Shown one piece after another: positions 19,803 through 28,819 of a stretch of DNA of 64,000 nucleotides. The notes under the pieces were generated by a model that did not search any database, was not told where the DNA came from, and saw nothing but the letters and a program-made list of their open reading frames with translations. How positions within the stretch are numbered: the stretch's first letter is position 1; every line of letters starts with the position of its first letter. Both the position numbers and the translations under genes were made by a program. This DNA is from Alkaliphilus metalliredigens QYMF (GTDB lineage: Bacteria > Bacillota > Clostridia > Peptostreptococcales > Natronincolaceae): assembly GCF_000016985.1 (NCBI RefSeq), contig NC_009633.1:1116001-1180000 (forward strand), given 5' to 3'.

Positions 19803-19961
19803 TTATTCTTCTAGCTCGAACATGTCCTTGCCAACACCACATACAGGGCATACCCAATCCTCTGGTACATCCTCCCAAGTTGTTCCAGGAGCAACTCCTG
19901 CATCAGGATCTCCTAGCTCTGGATCATAAACATAGCCACATGGAATACAAACATATTTCAT
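19803..19961 (-). CDS. Rubredoxin
   Basis: This small cytosolic electron carrier binds one iron through four cysteines. I read a 52-residue frame on the minus strand with ATG at 19961 after GAGAGGGG. Cys5/Cys8 ([10 protein letters not shown]) and Cys38/Cys41 (CPVCG) are at canonical spacing, and the conserved aromatic core (Tyr10, Tyr12, Trp29, Trp37) is present. In anaerobes rubredoxins pass electrons to flavodiiron proteins, rubrerythrins or superoxide reductase. No partner gene is adjacent. Confidence 0.97.
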   Translation of the reverse strand: MKYVCIPCGYVYDPELGDPDAGVAPGTTWEDVPEDWVCPVCGVGKDMFELEE

Positions 19962-20165
19962 AATAACATTTCCCCTCTCTTATAGATATTTCCTACTTAA
20001 ACAACAGTTATGTAGGCTACTTTCATTATACCCTAATAAATGAAAACATAAACAAAAAAGAAATAAAATCCTAAAGAACTCATCACCACATAGACTACCA
20101 TAAAATAACTTTAATATGTTATAATAAATTTAGATGATTCCAAAAATTCCTAAAGGAGTGATTTT

Positions 20166-21281
20166 ATGCGTGATTCTAGAGTAGAGAAGTTAGCTTATAA
20201 TTTAATTAATTATTCTGTAGACCTTCAACCAGGAGAGAAGGTTCTGATTGAAGCGGTGGGTTTAGAGTATCCTTTGGTACAAGCATTAATTAGAGAAACA
20301 TATAAGATAGGAGCATTGCCCTTCGTTACTATCAAAGAACCTAAGTTTAACAGAGAATTACTATTGGGCGCCAGTGAAGAGCAAATAGAGCTAGTGGCTA
20401 AATATGAATTAGAAAGAATGAAAGACATGGATGCCTATATTGGAATCCGAGCCGGTAACAATACCGGAGAAATGAGTGATGTACCAGGTGAAAAGCTAAA
20501 AATTTATTCAGAGAAGCTTGTTGGACCAGTACATATTCAGGAAAGAGTAGGCAATACCAAGTGGGTTGTGCTGAGATATCCCAATGATTCTATGGCTCAG
20601 GCAGCCAATCAGAGTACTGATGCCTTTGAAACCTTCTACTTCAACGTATGTAATTTAGATTATGCAAATATGGATAAGGCAATGGATGCACTGGTGACTT
20701 TGCTAGAAAAAACAGATCAAGTACATATTGTGGGGGAAGGAACTGACCTAAGATTCTCCATCCAAGGAATGGGAAATGTTAAATGTGCAGGGAAACGTAA
20801 TATACCAGATGGAGAAGTGTATACGGCACCAGTAAGAGATTCCGTTAATGGACATATTACCTACAATACACCAGCCCTTTACCAAGGATTTACCTATGAA
20901 AATATTCGATTTGTATTTAAAAATGGTAAAATCGTCAATGCAATCTGCAATGATACGGAAAGAATCAATGAAATATTAGATACCGACGAAGGCGCAAGAT
21001 ACATTGGAGAGTTTGCCATTGGTGTCAATCCCTATATACTAACCCCAATGAAGGATACATTGTTTGATGAGAAAATCATGGGGAGCTTCCACTTTACCCC
21101 TGGAAATGCCTATGGAGAAGCAGATAATGGCAACCGTTCATCAGTTCACTGGGACCTTGTATCAATCCAAAGACCTGAATTCGGTGGTGGAGAAATGTAC
21201 TTCGATAGCGTGTTAATCCGTAAGGATGGGATATTTGTTTTAGATGAACTAAAGGGATTAAATCCTGAAAATTTAAAGTAG
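20166..21281 (+). CDS. M29-family aminopeptidase (AmpS/PepS type)
   Basis: This 371-residue protein matches the thermophilic-type metallo-aminopeptidases of family M29, which remove N-terminal residues using two metal ions. It opens with the family LAYNLINYSVDLQPGEKVLIE and contains VGEGTDLRFSIQG, the DGEVYTAPVRDSVNG segment with a metal-binding Glu, and near the end SFHFTPGNAYGEADNGN and SVHWDLV with the metal-binding His and Asp. AAAGGAG precedes the ATG. It forms a single-gene unit closed by a strong hairpin. The M29 call is firm; substrate preference is unknown. Confidence 0.9.
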   Translation: MRDSRVEKLAYNLINYSVDLQPGEKVLIEAVGLEYPLVQALIRETYKIGALPFVTIKEPKFNRELLLGASEEQIELVAKYELERMKDMDAYIGIRAGNNTGEMSDVPGEKLKIYSEKLVGPVHIQERVGNTKWVVLRYPNDSMAQAANQSTDAFETFYFNVCNLDYANMDKAMDALVTLLEKTDQVHIVGEGTDLRFSIQGMGNVKCAGKRNIPDGEVYTAPVRDSVNGHITYNTPALYQGFTYENIRFVFKNGKIVNAICNDTERINEILDTDEGARYIGEFAIGVNPYILTPMKDTLFDEKIMGSFHFTPGNAYGEADNGNRSSVHWDLVSIQRPEFGGGEMYFDSVLIRKDGIFVLDELKGLNPENLK

Positions 21282-21295
21282 AAAGCATAGATGCA

Positions 21296-21349
21296 CAGTA
21301 AAAAGAGGAGACAACTACCATGATAGTTGTCTCCTCTTTTACTGTGAAT
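21296..21349. terminator. Bidirectional terminator between the M29 and SIMPL genes
   Basis: CAGTAAAAAGAGGAGACAAC and its near-perfect complement downstream make a stem of about 22 bp with a tiny loop. It serves the two convergent genes. Confidence 0.9.
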
Positions 21350-21360
21350 TTATATAATCT

Positions 21361-22107
21361 CTAATATCTATATTCTACTTGAAGCTGAGCACTGATTTCT
21401 AAATCTCCTGCTGAAATAGGTGTATTCATAGCAGATTCAGTTCTAGCCATATCAGCGGTTTCATAGTTTTTGTAAATGACACCATCATGACGACTCATTT
21501 CTGTAATGCGGTGGGGCTTGTTGATTTGAACATTAATGGGTTGAGCAAGAGCCGTTGCCTTTTGCTTAGCATCTTGTAGGGCTTGTTGTAGCGCTTTTTG
21601 ATAGTGTGGATTTGTGTCATCAACGGCAAAACGAACTGAATTAATATTGTTTGCTCCAGATTCCGTAGCTAGATCAATGATTTCTCCTACTTTGTCAATG
21701 TTCTTAATTGTCACTTCCACCATGTTTGTGACTTCATAGCCTGTGACAATTGACTCATTTTTTGTTTGATCGTATCGGTGTTGAGGATAAATATTGTATC
21801 CAACGGTTTTGATGTCATCCTCAGGAATACCAGCCTTATTTAGAGACTTCATAATCCCATCCATTAAACGAGTATTCTCTGTTTGAGCTTGTTTTGCATC
21901 AGTATTGGAAGTGTTAACCCCTAAGTTAATGTAGGCAATATCCGGTTTGACCTTGACGATCCCACTGCCATTTACCACAATAGCAGCATTAGAATCATTC
22001 ATGGCTGATGCTGTCGTGTTTTGGGACCAAGATGTATAAAAATAAGCCCCCATAGTTAAAACCGTGATCATAAGTAAAGTCGTTGCTCTCAATAAGTTTT
22101 TTCGCAT
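21361..22107 (-). CDS. SIMPL-domain (DUF541) exported protein
   Basis: The 248-residue protein has a signal or anchor segment (about residues 5-24) and then a SIMPL domain opening with AIVVNGSGIVKVKPDIAYINLGV, the family signature. SIMPL proteins (BP26, YggE-like) are envelope proteins with poorly defined roles, some oligomerising into rings and linked to stress. Repeated KALQQALQDAKQKATALAQ matches the helical part. Translation starts after GGGAGG. It stands alone, so context gives no further clue. Confidence 0.85.
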   Translation of the reverse strand: MRKNLLRATTLLMITVLTMGAYFYTSWSQNTTASAMNDSNAAIVVNGSGIVKVKPDIAYINLGVNTSNTDAKQAQTENTRLMDGIMKSLNKAGIPEDDIKTVGYNIYPQHRYDQTKNESIVTGYEVTNMVEVTIKNIDKVGEIIDLATESGANNINSVRFAVDDTNPHYQKALQQALQDAKQKATALAQPINVQINKPHRITEMSRHDGVIYKNYETADMARTESAMNTPISAGDLEISAQLQVEYRY

Positions 22108-22438
22108 AATTTACATGCCTCCCAGTGTTTTATTTTCTTTTTAAATAATACCCAACCTTATAAGCAGGAAACCATAAGTAGATAGGCATTTACTAGTTTA
22201 GACGGAAGCAATAGAAAAAAAGTTCCTTAAATAACATAGCAAGATAGAAATACTAGTAAGGAGATGGGTAACATGTAAAATAAGGTTTTAATCATCATCA
22301 TAGGGGTATTTCTAATAAAGTAAGATGAAATATATTTAGGCTATTTTGATAATGTATCGAAGGTTAAAGGATATTTAGTTTAGAGATCGTTGTAGTATAC
22401 ACGGAAATTATGAAGTTCACATTAACTGGTAAAGGAAG
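22108..22438. other. Intergenic region, no gene seen
   Basis: About 330 bases of AT-rich DNA between the divergent SIMPL and BFD-like genes. I see no open frame with a ribosome site, no strong hairpin and no recognisable RNA motif; it presumably holds the two promoters. Confidence 0.5.
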
Positions 22439-22660
22439 ATGACAGTGGAACAAAATATCAATACAGAAATAATGGATAAATTGACAAAGGTTTGCTTATG
22501 TAAGGCGATACCAAGATCTAAAATTAAGAAAGCAATTGCAGAAGGGGCTAGGACAGTAGCAGCAGTTAAAAGAGTCACAGGAGCTGGATCTGGGAATTGT
22601 TGTGGAAGAAGATGCACCCCAAAGATTGAAGAAATACTAGGGGACTATCAAGAAGTGTAG
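22439..22660 (+). CDS. BFD-like [2Fe-2S]-binding protein
   Basis: The 73-residue protein has four cysteines in the BFD pattern (CLC at 19-21 and CCGRRC further on) with IPRSKIKKAIAEGARTVAAVKRVTGAGSGNCC between, the fold of bacterioferritin-associated ferredoxins and NifU/nitrite-reductase linker domains. Such domains bind a 2Fe-2S cluster. The ATG at 22439 abuts the AAAGGAAG ribosome site, so GTG 22445 is a possible alternative start. No bacterioferritin gene is nearby, so its electron partner is unknown. Confidence 0.85.
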   Translation: MTVEQNINTEIMDKLTKVCLCKAIPRSKIKKAIAEGARTVAAVKRVTGAGSGNCCGRRCTPKIEEILGDYQEV

Positions 22661-22848
22661 TGAACTTAGGTAAAAACCATGACATTCCCTAGGAAATAAT
22701 CATGGATTGAGGAGTCCCTAAGGATATCAGTAATATCATTAGGCTTTTGCTGACAAGCCATTGCAAAACAAAAGCAAGGAATATATAATAGACATAGAAA
22801 AGTATTTCGGTAATCTAAAAATTAATGAAGAAAGAAAGAAGGGTCTAT

Positions 22849-23547
22849 GTGAATCAGACTGTAAAGAATGAATGGACACAGCTAATGAAAAAGATGCCAC
22901 TTTTATTTTTTGGTTTCTTCCTCTATGCATTGGGGATTTTAACAAGTGTATATGCAAATCTGGGAATGAGTCCTTGGGGTGTTTTTCATATGGGCATTTC
23001 AAATTACACACCATTTACACTGGGACAGGTAACACAGCTATTTGGTTTGTTGATTTTAGTGATTTCCTACTTAATGGGCGTGATGCCAGGGCTGGGTAGT
23101 ATTTTTAATATGATTTTTATTGGGGCTTTTATCGATTTGATTGAGCTATTAGGCATTTTGAGAACACCCGGAACCTTGATGGGACAAATTATCATGTTAT
23201 TAGTAGGTGTTTTTATATCTGGATGGGCAACGTACTTTTACTTACAGGTACATCTGGGGGCTGGACCACGGGATGGTCTAATGGAAGGGCTTGTCAGAAA
23301 ACTACAAAAACCAGTTTGGAAAATTCGTGGGGTCATTGAATTCACGGTTTTATCCATTGGATTTTTATTAGGGGGCCCAGTTGGATTGGGGACACTGGTG
23401 ACTGCAACAACAATTGGGTTTTCTGTTCAATTTGCTTTTAAGATTGGAAAGTATGATCCTAGGTCTGTGCAGCATACGAATTTGACTGAGTTAATGACTA
23501 AATTAAGTGGACATAAATTGCCAGAAGAAACAGTGGGACACAAATAA
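22849..23547 (+). CDS. YczE/YitT-like integral membrane protein
   Basis: This protein of about 232 residues has five hydrophobic segments and motifs typical of the YczE/YyaS group: GILTSVYANLGMSPWGVFHMG, and LGAGPRDGLMEGL after the fourth segment. Function is undefined; relatives often sit beside regulators or transporters. GTG 22849 is preferred because AGAAGGG lies five bases upstream; an ATG at 22825 has no clear ribosome site. A weak hairpin and a pair of repeats follow the stop. Confidence 0.75.
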   Translation: MNQTVKNEWTQLMKKMPLLFFGFFLYALGILTSVYANLGMSPWGVFHMGISNYTPFTLGQVTQLFGLLILVISYLMGVMPGLGSIFNMIFIGAFIDLIELLGILRTPGTLMGQIIMLLVGVFISGWATYFYLQVHLGAGPRDGLMEGLVRKLQKPVWKIRGVIEFTVLSIGFLLGGPVGLGTLVTATTIGFSVQFAFKIGKYDPRSVQHTNLTELMTKLSGHKLPEETVGHK

Positions 23548-23581
23548 AATTCGTCTGATGCTACCGCATCGACTCATAGCG
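23547..23581 (+). repeat. 35-bp direct repeat, copy 1
   Basis: A 35-bp unit beginning AAATTCGTCTGATGCTA holds an internal GATGC/GCATC hairpin. It recurs at 23629-23663 with three differences, two of them in the hairpin loop. Confidence 0.85.
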
Positions 23582-23628
23582 TACTTAAATTTAAAACGGG
23601 CTTTGTTTAAAATTTCAAGTACTTAAAT

Positions 23629-23663
23629 AAATTCGTCTGATGCTATGGCATCGACTTATAGCG
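23629..23663 (+). repeat. 35-bp direct repeat, copy 2
   Basis: This is the second copy of the unit at 23547. The GATGC/GCATC stem is conserved while its loop changes from TACC to TATG. Between the copies is an imperfect inverted repeat (TACTTAAATTTAAA with TTTAAAATTTCAAGTA). Confidence 0.85.
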
Positions 23664-23667
23664 CAAC

Positions 23668-23700
23668 CTAGGCTCTTGGTCCTCCAAGGGCCTTTGGTTT
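23668..23700 (+). terminator. Possible terminator after the repeat pair
   Basis: GGCTCTTGG and CCAAGGGCC (one mismatch) flank a 4-base loop and are followed by a T-containing tract. It may end the YczE-like transcript. Confidence 0.4.
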
Positions 23701-23834
23701 AACTTGATGATACTTGGAAGTAAAGTGTCATTACCAAAAGGTAGTAAAACTTCATTCTTTTAACTTGATGGAGACTACGATATAATGAAATTGACCAATA
23801 TTGTACAACCTGACAGGTGAGGAGTGGGAAAAGT

Positions 23835-25550
23835 ATGCGTGTGATAAGAGTAGGTTTAATTCTACTGATCCTCTTAGTTGTAAGTGGTGCATCTCTTTAC
23901 TATTTAGTTGAAGGAAATCCATTTCAAGGAGAGACGGGAATGAGCTCTTATGATTTGATTGTAGAAGATACCCCCTTGGAGGACAGTGTCATCATAGAAG
24001 AACAAGAGGTTTATCTGCCATATGAACTAGTTGAACAGTGGCTGACTCAAAATGTTCAATTACAACTAGATGAAGAAACCGAGAAGATTGAAATGATGAT
24101 ACAAAAAATTGCCTTTAGCTTTGAAAATCCAAGAATCGATGAATTTGTCAAGAAAGAACCTGTTAATTTGAATTTTTATACTAAAAAAATTGATGGAAAG
24201 TTTTATGTACCAATTAAATCCCTGGCACCACTCCTTGGCATTAGCGTTGTTTACAATGAAGAGAACGGTGTGGTCATGATAGATCTATTGCATAGAGATC
24301 CTGTGATAGGAGCCCTTAGTTCCAAGGCTTCATTGCGACAAGAACCAAGAAGACTCAGTAAACGGAAGGTTTCTTTTAATGAAGAAGATGTAGTTCGAAT
24401 TTATAATGAGGTAGAAAATTATTATTATGTGCGTACTGAAAAAGGTGCATTAGGGTATGTTTCTAAGGCTGAGGTAAGGGTGGTTGATGAGATTGAACAA
24501 TCTGAAAAGCACCATGTATTTAATATAAAACAACCCTGGGAGCCTGTGGAGAATATTGGGTTGGTATGGGATTATATTGGAAAAAGAAGCCCAGACCGAA
24601 GTCATGAAAAAAGAATCTCTGCAGTGGATGTATATTCTCCTACATGGTTTAGAGTAGTGGATGAGAAGGGAACAATTGAAAACAAGGGTGACTTTTCATA
24701 TGCAAGAGATCTCACCCATGAGGGGTATGAAATTTGGGCATTAATCACCAACAGCTTTGATCCCGATTTAACAAGTAAGCTGTTAGGGGATCAAGGCGCT
24801 CAAGAGCAGATTATCCGACAATTGCTAATTTATAGTGCATTGTATGACCTAGGTGGAATCAACATAGACTTTGAAAACATTCATTATGAAGATCGAGATC
24901 GACTCACTGACTTTGTTGATAAATTCACAGATTATCTTCATGAACAAAACCTAGTGATATCCATAGATGTGACAATCCCATCCATGAGTTTGAACTGGTC
25001 TAAGGTTTATGATCGTGAGAGGTTAGGACAAATAGTAGACTATGTGGCAGTGATGACCTATGATGAACACTGGGCAGCAAGCCCTAAGAGTGGTTCGGTT
25101 GCTTCTATTGGGTGGGTAGAACGAGGGATTCGAAGTACATTGGAATTGGTTCCTCCAGAAAAGATATTGTTGGGGTTACCATTTTACACAAGGCTATGGG
25201 AAGAAGTGCCACAGGCCAATGGGAGCATTAAAGTATCCTCTAAGGCATACGGCATGAATCGTATCATGGAAATTTTGATGGAAAATGAGGCTAGTATCAT
25301 ATGGAATGAAGAAACTGGACAGTATTATAGTGAATTTCAACAAGAGGGAAGTACCTTCAGGGTTTGGCTAGAAGATCAACGCTCCTTAGGACTCAAGACA
25401 ACTTTAGTCCATAAGTATCAACTAGCTGGAGTTGCAGCTTGGAGAAAAGACTTTGAGGTAGCTCCAGTCTGGGAGACAATCCAGTTAATTTTGAAAGAAT
25501 CCGTAGCACATGAACAAATTGTTTATGAAATGCTCCAGCCTTCAAATTAA
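23835..25550 (+). CDS. Glycoside hydrolase family 18 protein with N-terminal cell-wall-type domains
   Basis: The 571-residue protein starts at ATG 23835 after AGGTGAGGAG. It has a membrane anchor or signal segment (about 4-27), a copper-amine-oxidase-N/stalk-like region (about 40-150), an SH3-like stretch (about 170-215), and a GH18 barrel from about 235. The active site INIDFE keeps Asp345 and the acid Glu347; upstream acidic positions of the classic DxxDxDxE are Gly and Asn, as in YaaH-type spore enzymes. It probably acts on peptidoglycan or a spore or wall glycan at the cell surface. Confidence 0.88.
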   Translation: MRVIRVGLILLILLVVSGASLYYLVEGNPFQGETGMSSYDLIVEDTPLEDSVIIEEQEVYLPYELVEQWLTQNVQLQLDEETEKIEMMIQKIAFSFENPRIDEFVKKEPVNLNFYTKKIDGKFYVPIKSLAPLLGISVVYNEENGVVMIDLLHRDPVIGALSSKASLRQEPRRLSKRKVSFNEEDVVRIYNEVENYYYVRTEKGALGYVSKAEVRVVDEIEQSEKHHVFNIKQPWEPVENIGLVWDYIGKRSPDRSHEKRISAVDVYSPTWFRVVDEKGTIENKGDFSYARDLTHEGYEIWALITNSFDPDLTSKLLGDQGAQEQIIRQLLIYSALYDLGGINIDFENIHYEDRDRLTDFVDKFTDYLHEQNLVISIDVTIPSMSLNWSKVYDRERLGQIVDYVAVMTYDEHWAASPKSGSVASIGWVERGIRSTLELVPPEKILLGLPFYTRLWEEVPQANGSIKVSSKAYGMNRIMEILMENEASIIWNEETGQYYSEFQQEGSTFRVWLEDQRSLGLKTTLVHKYQLAGVAAWRKDFEVAPVWETIQLILKESVAHEQIVYEMLQPSN

Positions 25551-25655
25551 TGTACTATCTCTAAATAGTAGAATTGAAGGAAAAACACTGTTATTAAAGA
25601 ATATAATCATTAGTGTGGAAAAAACATAGAATTAAAATCGAAAGGGTGCCAATTT

Positions 25656-27176
25656 ATGCATATGAACTTCTTAGAAAAACTCTATGACTTTTTAATGGAG
25701 AAAACAGATATGCCTGATTTTATGAGCCATGGTGAAAAACTCCATTTGGTCCCCTTATCTAATATAGAGTATCGTAATAAAATTAGGGGAACCATGATTA
25801 GTCTAGCCATTGGAGATGCCATTGGAAGTCACTTAGAAGGACAATACAGCAAGGAGATTGAACAAATTAGTCACTTTTTAAAGGGAGAAAAAACTGCTAT
25901 TTCTTTAAATACCACAAATATAACTGAAAGCACTATCTTGTTCAGTGAATCATTAATTATTAATCAAGGTTTTCATCCAGAGGATTTTGCAAACCGACTT
26001 ATCCGAAGTCCAATTATTCCAATTGGAAAAACAATGAGTGCATTTGTGTCTAATTATCGAGATCGTAGAATGTTCTGGTATGAAAGTGGTGTCGCCTCTG
26101 CAGGAAATGGTGCAGCCATACGATGTGCGCCAGTTGCCCTTATTCATTACGGTGACTTTGAAGGGTTAAAATTTGTAGCAGGCATACAGGCCTTTATTAC
26201 CCATAACGATCAGATGGCTCTTGCCTCAAGTATTCTAATGAATACAGCTCTTGCCCACTTGTTAAATACTGAGCCCTACACATTAGATAGAAAAGAAGAG
26301 AAGCTAAAGTTTTTGGAGGTTTGTGCAAAGGGTATCAAAGGAATAGAAACCCAGTTATATCCCTCTAACCATTCTGATGAAGTTGCTAATTTATACATCC
26401 GTCTTGCAAGGGATCTACCGGAAGCACTAGAAGTGGACATGGGAATAGAAGCGTTTAAAAATCGTTGGGGAACAGGGGCTTATGCATTAGAGTCAATACC
26501 TTTGGCATTATATTTATTTTTAAAGAGTCCCGATGACTATGAAAAGATACTCAAGGATTCATTGATGTGCAATAGGCCAGATGCACTATCAAGTCTGACT
26601 TTGATGCTGGCTGGTGCATATTTAGGGTTTTCAAATATTCCAAAAGGCTACCTTCAAAAACTAAGAAATTTTGAAGAAATGCTGACCTTAGCTGATCGTC
26701 TCTTTGAGCTATCCTTAAAAAATAAAAGTAACAATCCATATCGACGTATGCTTGAAAATATGAGTGAAGAAAAATCTAAGGATGAATTAGACCAATTGCT
26801 TTGGCTAGCAATAAAGTGTAGCCAAGAGAAGAACTATGAGGAAGCAGTGAGTCATTTTGAAGAGCTAACAAAGAAAAACCCTGATGTTAAGAAGCAAGAG
26901 AAAATAAAGATGAATATCATTGAAGCCTATGAAGGATTAGGAACGAAGTATTTAGAGAATGATGCATTTGAAGAGGCATTAAAATGCTTTAAAAAAGCAC
27001 TCTTTTATGATTTAAATAACCCAAGTATTTTATGTAATTTAGCATTATCCTATTTAAATTTAGATGATTTAAATAGGGCGGAAAAATATGCTCGTAGAGC
27101 TGTAGAAGTCGCTCCAGAGTACGAAATTGGAAAACAAGTGTGGGAAGGAATCAAGAGTCTATCTAAAAACAACTAA
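25656..27176 (+). CDS. ADP-ribosylglycohydrolase-like domain fused to TPR repeats, metal motifs altered
   Basis: The 506-residue protein has an N-terminal ADP-ribosylglycohydrolase (DraG/ADPRH) fold at about 42-360: SLAIGDAIGSHLEGQ (49-63), GNGAAIRCAPVAL, ITHNDQMAL and WGTGAYALESIPLALYLFL. A TPR-like C-terminus (about 375-505) follows with repeats such as ALKCFKKALFYDLNNPSILCNLALSYL. Active members bind two Mg ions through a TDDT motif and a later GGDTDT motif. Here these positions read NTTNITEST (about 85-93) and NRPDALSS (306-313), so both metal sites look lost. It is more likely an ADP-ribose-binding or scaffold protein than a hydrolase. Confidence 0.85.
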   Translation: MHMNFLEKLYDFLMEKTDMPDFMSHGEKLHLVPLSNIEYRNKIRGTMISLAIGDAIGSHLEGQYSKEIEQISHFLKGEKTAISLNTTNITESTILFSESLIINQGFHPEDFANRLIRSPIIPIGKTMSAFVSNYRDRRMFWYESGVASAGNGAAIRCAPVALIHYGDFEGLKFVAGIQAFITHNDQMALASSILMNTALAHLLNTEPYTLDRKEEKLKFLEVCAKGIKGIETQLYPSNHSDEVANLYIRLARDLPEALEVDMGIEAFKNRWGTGAYALESIPLALYLFLKSPDDYEKILKDSLMCNRPDALSSLTLMLAGAYLGFSNIPKGYLQKLRNFEEMLTLADRLFELSLKNKSNNPYRRMLENMSEEKSKDELDQLLWLAIKCSQEKNYEEAVSHFEELTKKNPDVKKQEKIKMNIIEAYEGLGTKYLENDAFEEALKCFKKALFYDLNNPSILCNLALSYLNLDDLNRAEKYARRAVEVAPEYEIGKQVWEGIKSLSKNN

Positions 27177-27178
27177 AC

Positions 27179-28381
27179 TCATTTAGCACCTTCATTATTT
27201 TGATCTAATGTCTTAATTGCAGGCAAGAAAATTAATCCACTGATGACTACGGTAGCAATGCCGTACATAACCCAAGGCAGTACAGATTCGGTAATGCCAT
27301 AGAGATCAATGAGTCTTCCGCTAGCAAAGGTACCAAAGGCGGCTCCAATTCCTGAGGCTAAATTTGCCACACCAAAGTAAGCGCCAATCATTTTAGGGTC
27401 AGCAATCAAGCTAGTGACACTATCTAAAGTAGGCATCATAAACATCTCTCCAAGGATAAAAATAATGGCACATAAGACTAAAAAATAGAAACTGTTGGCC
27501 CAACCGATCAAGGTCACGCCACTGCCTACTAATATAGAACCAATACAAATAGAGAGTTTTGGGGAAATTTTATTTAAAAACATCTGTGAAATAAAAGGCT
27601 GAATGAGAATAACGGTGACACTTGTAATGGTCCATATTGTCCCGATAATATTAGTATTATCCAGAATAGCTTCTCCTCTCAAGGGAAGTAAAAAGTTTAA
27701 CTGCGTATGAAGTGCCCACAGAAAAATAGAGACAAAGGTGAAGTTCATGAAGGTTCTATTCTTAAATATTTCAATATAACGATTAAAGGGAAGCGGTGGA
27801 CAGGGTTCTTCCCCACAATTGGTAGGTAAATAAATCCATGAAATAATCATTAAAACAATATAGATACCTGATGCAATATAAAAATTTCGATTTACAGCTG
27901 AAAGAAGAACGAAAATACCAGCAACACTTGTGCCAGCATGGGCAGCCACACCCCGCATAGAAAAAGCAGTGGTGCGGTTTTCCTCTGAAGCGATATAAGA
28001 AATTGCTGACTTGACAGTAGGAACATAGATTCCAGTACCAATGCCGTTTAATGAAGAAAACAGAATCAAAGGATAGAGGGTATGGACCGAACCTAATCCA
28101 AATAAGGCAATAGCTTGGCAGGCATTACCGATTACCATGGCCAGTTTATTGCCCAAGCGACTAGAAATAAATCCTGCAACAATACTTCCCAGTTGAATAA
28201 AGAGAGAGCCGGCACCGATGACTAAACCGATCTGTGTGGGATTTAACCCCTTCTGCCCTCGAAGTAAAATGGGGAAAATGGGGACAATGATATAAGCTGC
28301 TATATGTATAATGAGGATAGAAGCTAGTAAAAACCAAATATCCTTTTTAAATTTTAAATGTGGAATACCATACATGGGCAA
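27179..28381 (-). CDS. Major facilitator superfamily transporter
   Basis: This 400-residue protein has 12 predicted hydrophobic segments with the MFS loop GFISSRLGNKLAMVIGN between segments 2 and 3 and a second-half repeat (FISQMFLNKISPKLSICIG). It resembles multidrug or sugar-type exporters; the substrate is not readable. AAGGAG precedes its ATG. Its stop lies two bases beyond the stop of the convergent TPR-fusion gene and no hairpin separates them, so the transcripts must overlap or rely on another termination mechanism. Confidence 0.88.
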   Translation of the reverse strand: MPMYGIPHLKFKKDIWFLLASILIIHIAAYIIVPIFPILLRGQKGLNPTQIGLVIGAGSLFIQLGSIVAGFISSRLGNKLAMVIGNACQAIALFGLGSVHTLYPLILFSSLNGIGTGIYVPTVKSAISYIASEENRTTAFSMRGVAAHAGTSVAGIFVLLSAVNRNFYIASGIYIVLMIISWIYLPTNCGEEPCPPLPFNRYIEIFKNRTFMNFTFVSIFLWALHTQLNFLLPLRGEAILDNTNIIGTIWTITSVTVILIQPFISQMFLNKISPKLSICIGSILVGSGVTLIGWANSFYFLVLCAIIFILGEMFMMPTLDSVTSLIADPKMIGAYFGVANLASGIGAAFGTFASGRLIDLYGITESVLPWVMYGIATVVISGLIFLPAIKTLDQNNEGAK

Positions 28382-28455
28382 ATCTCCTTAGATGATTATA
28401 TAATCTAGTATGGCCCAAAGTAGTATGATTCATAAAAAAAAGGAGGGCGAATAAA

Positions 28456-28743
28456 TTGGAATTAATAATGGATTCAAATACCTATGAATTTGTTTTAAAG
28501 AAGGGAAAAGTGATCAGGGTGGATGCTGTGATCCCAAAAGGTTGTTGTGGTGGCATGGTATTTCCAACAGTAGAAGTAGGGAAACCCGTAAAGTCGGAAT
28601 TATATCATGAACTTTCATTAGATGAAGTCACGGTTTATGTCAAGAGAAGCATTGACTTTAAGGATGATCGGGTAAAAATCATATTGAAAAAGACATTGTT
28701 CATCAACAACTTAGAGGTTGAGGGTGCGAAGGTGGGTATTTAG
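28456..28743 (+). CDS. Small CC-motif protein (HesB-like/CC-Se type candidate)
   Basis: The 95-residue protein starts at TTG 28456, nine bases after AAGGAGGG; the next ATG is too far from the ribosome site. Its only notable motif is PKGCCGGMVFPTVEV at about 28-42, a vicinal cysteine pair. I recall a clostridial family of this size in which one Cys of the pair can be selenocysteine (CC/Se-motif proteins); the resemblance is from memory. The rest alternates strands, possibly a HesB-like fold. A very long terminator hairpin follows. Function unknown. Confidence 0.65.
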   Translation: MELIMDSNTYEFVLKKGKVIRVDAVIPKGCCGGMVFPTVEVGKPVKSELYHELSLDEVTVYVKRSIDFKDDRVKIILKKTLFINNLEVEGAKVGI

Positions 28744-28756
28744 TTAAATTAAGAAG

Positions 28757-28819
28757 AAAAAATTCCTTACCCTAGAGATGTGACTTTAAAGGTCACATCT
28801 CTAGGGTAAGGAATTTTTT
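28757..28819 (+). terminator. 28-bp perfect hairpin after the CC-motif gene
   Basis: Bases 28757-28784 pair perfectly with 28792-28819 around a 7-base loop, ending in T residues. It works as a terminator but is unusually long, and its 3' arm overlaps the next hairpin. Confidence 0.85.

Noticed and set aside
19781-19963. 60-codon plus-strand frame
   Set aside because: It is the antisense shadow of rubredoxin, whose minus-strand frame has all four iron cysteines and a good ribosome site.
23547-23663. CRISPR array
   Set aside because: There are only two repeats, spaced about 47 bases apart with a self-complementary interval, and no cas genes.
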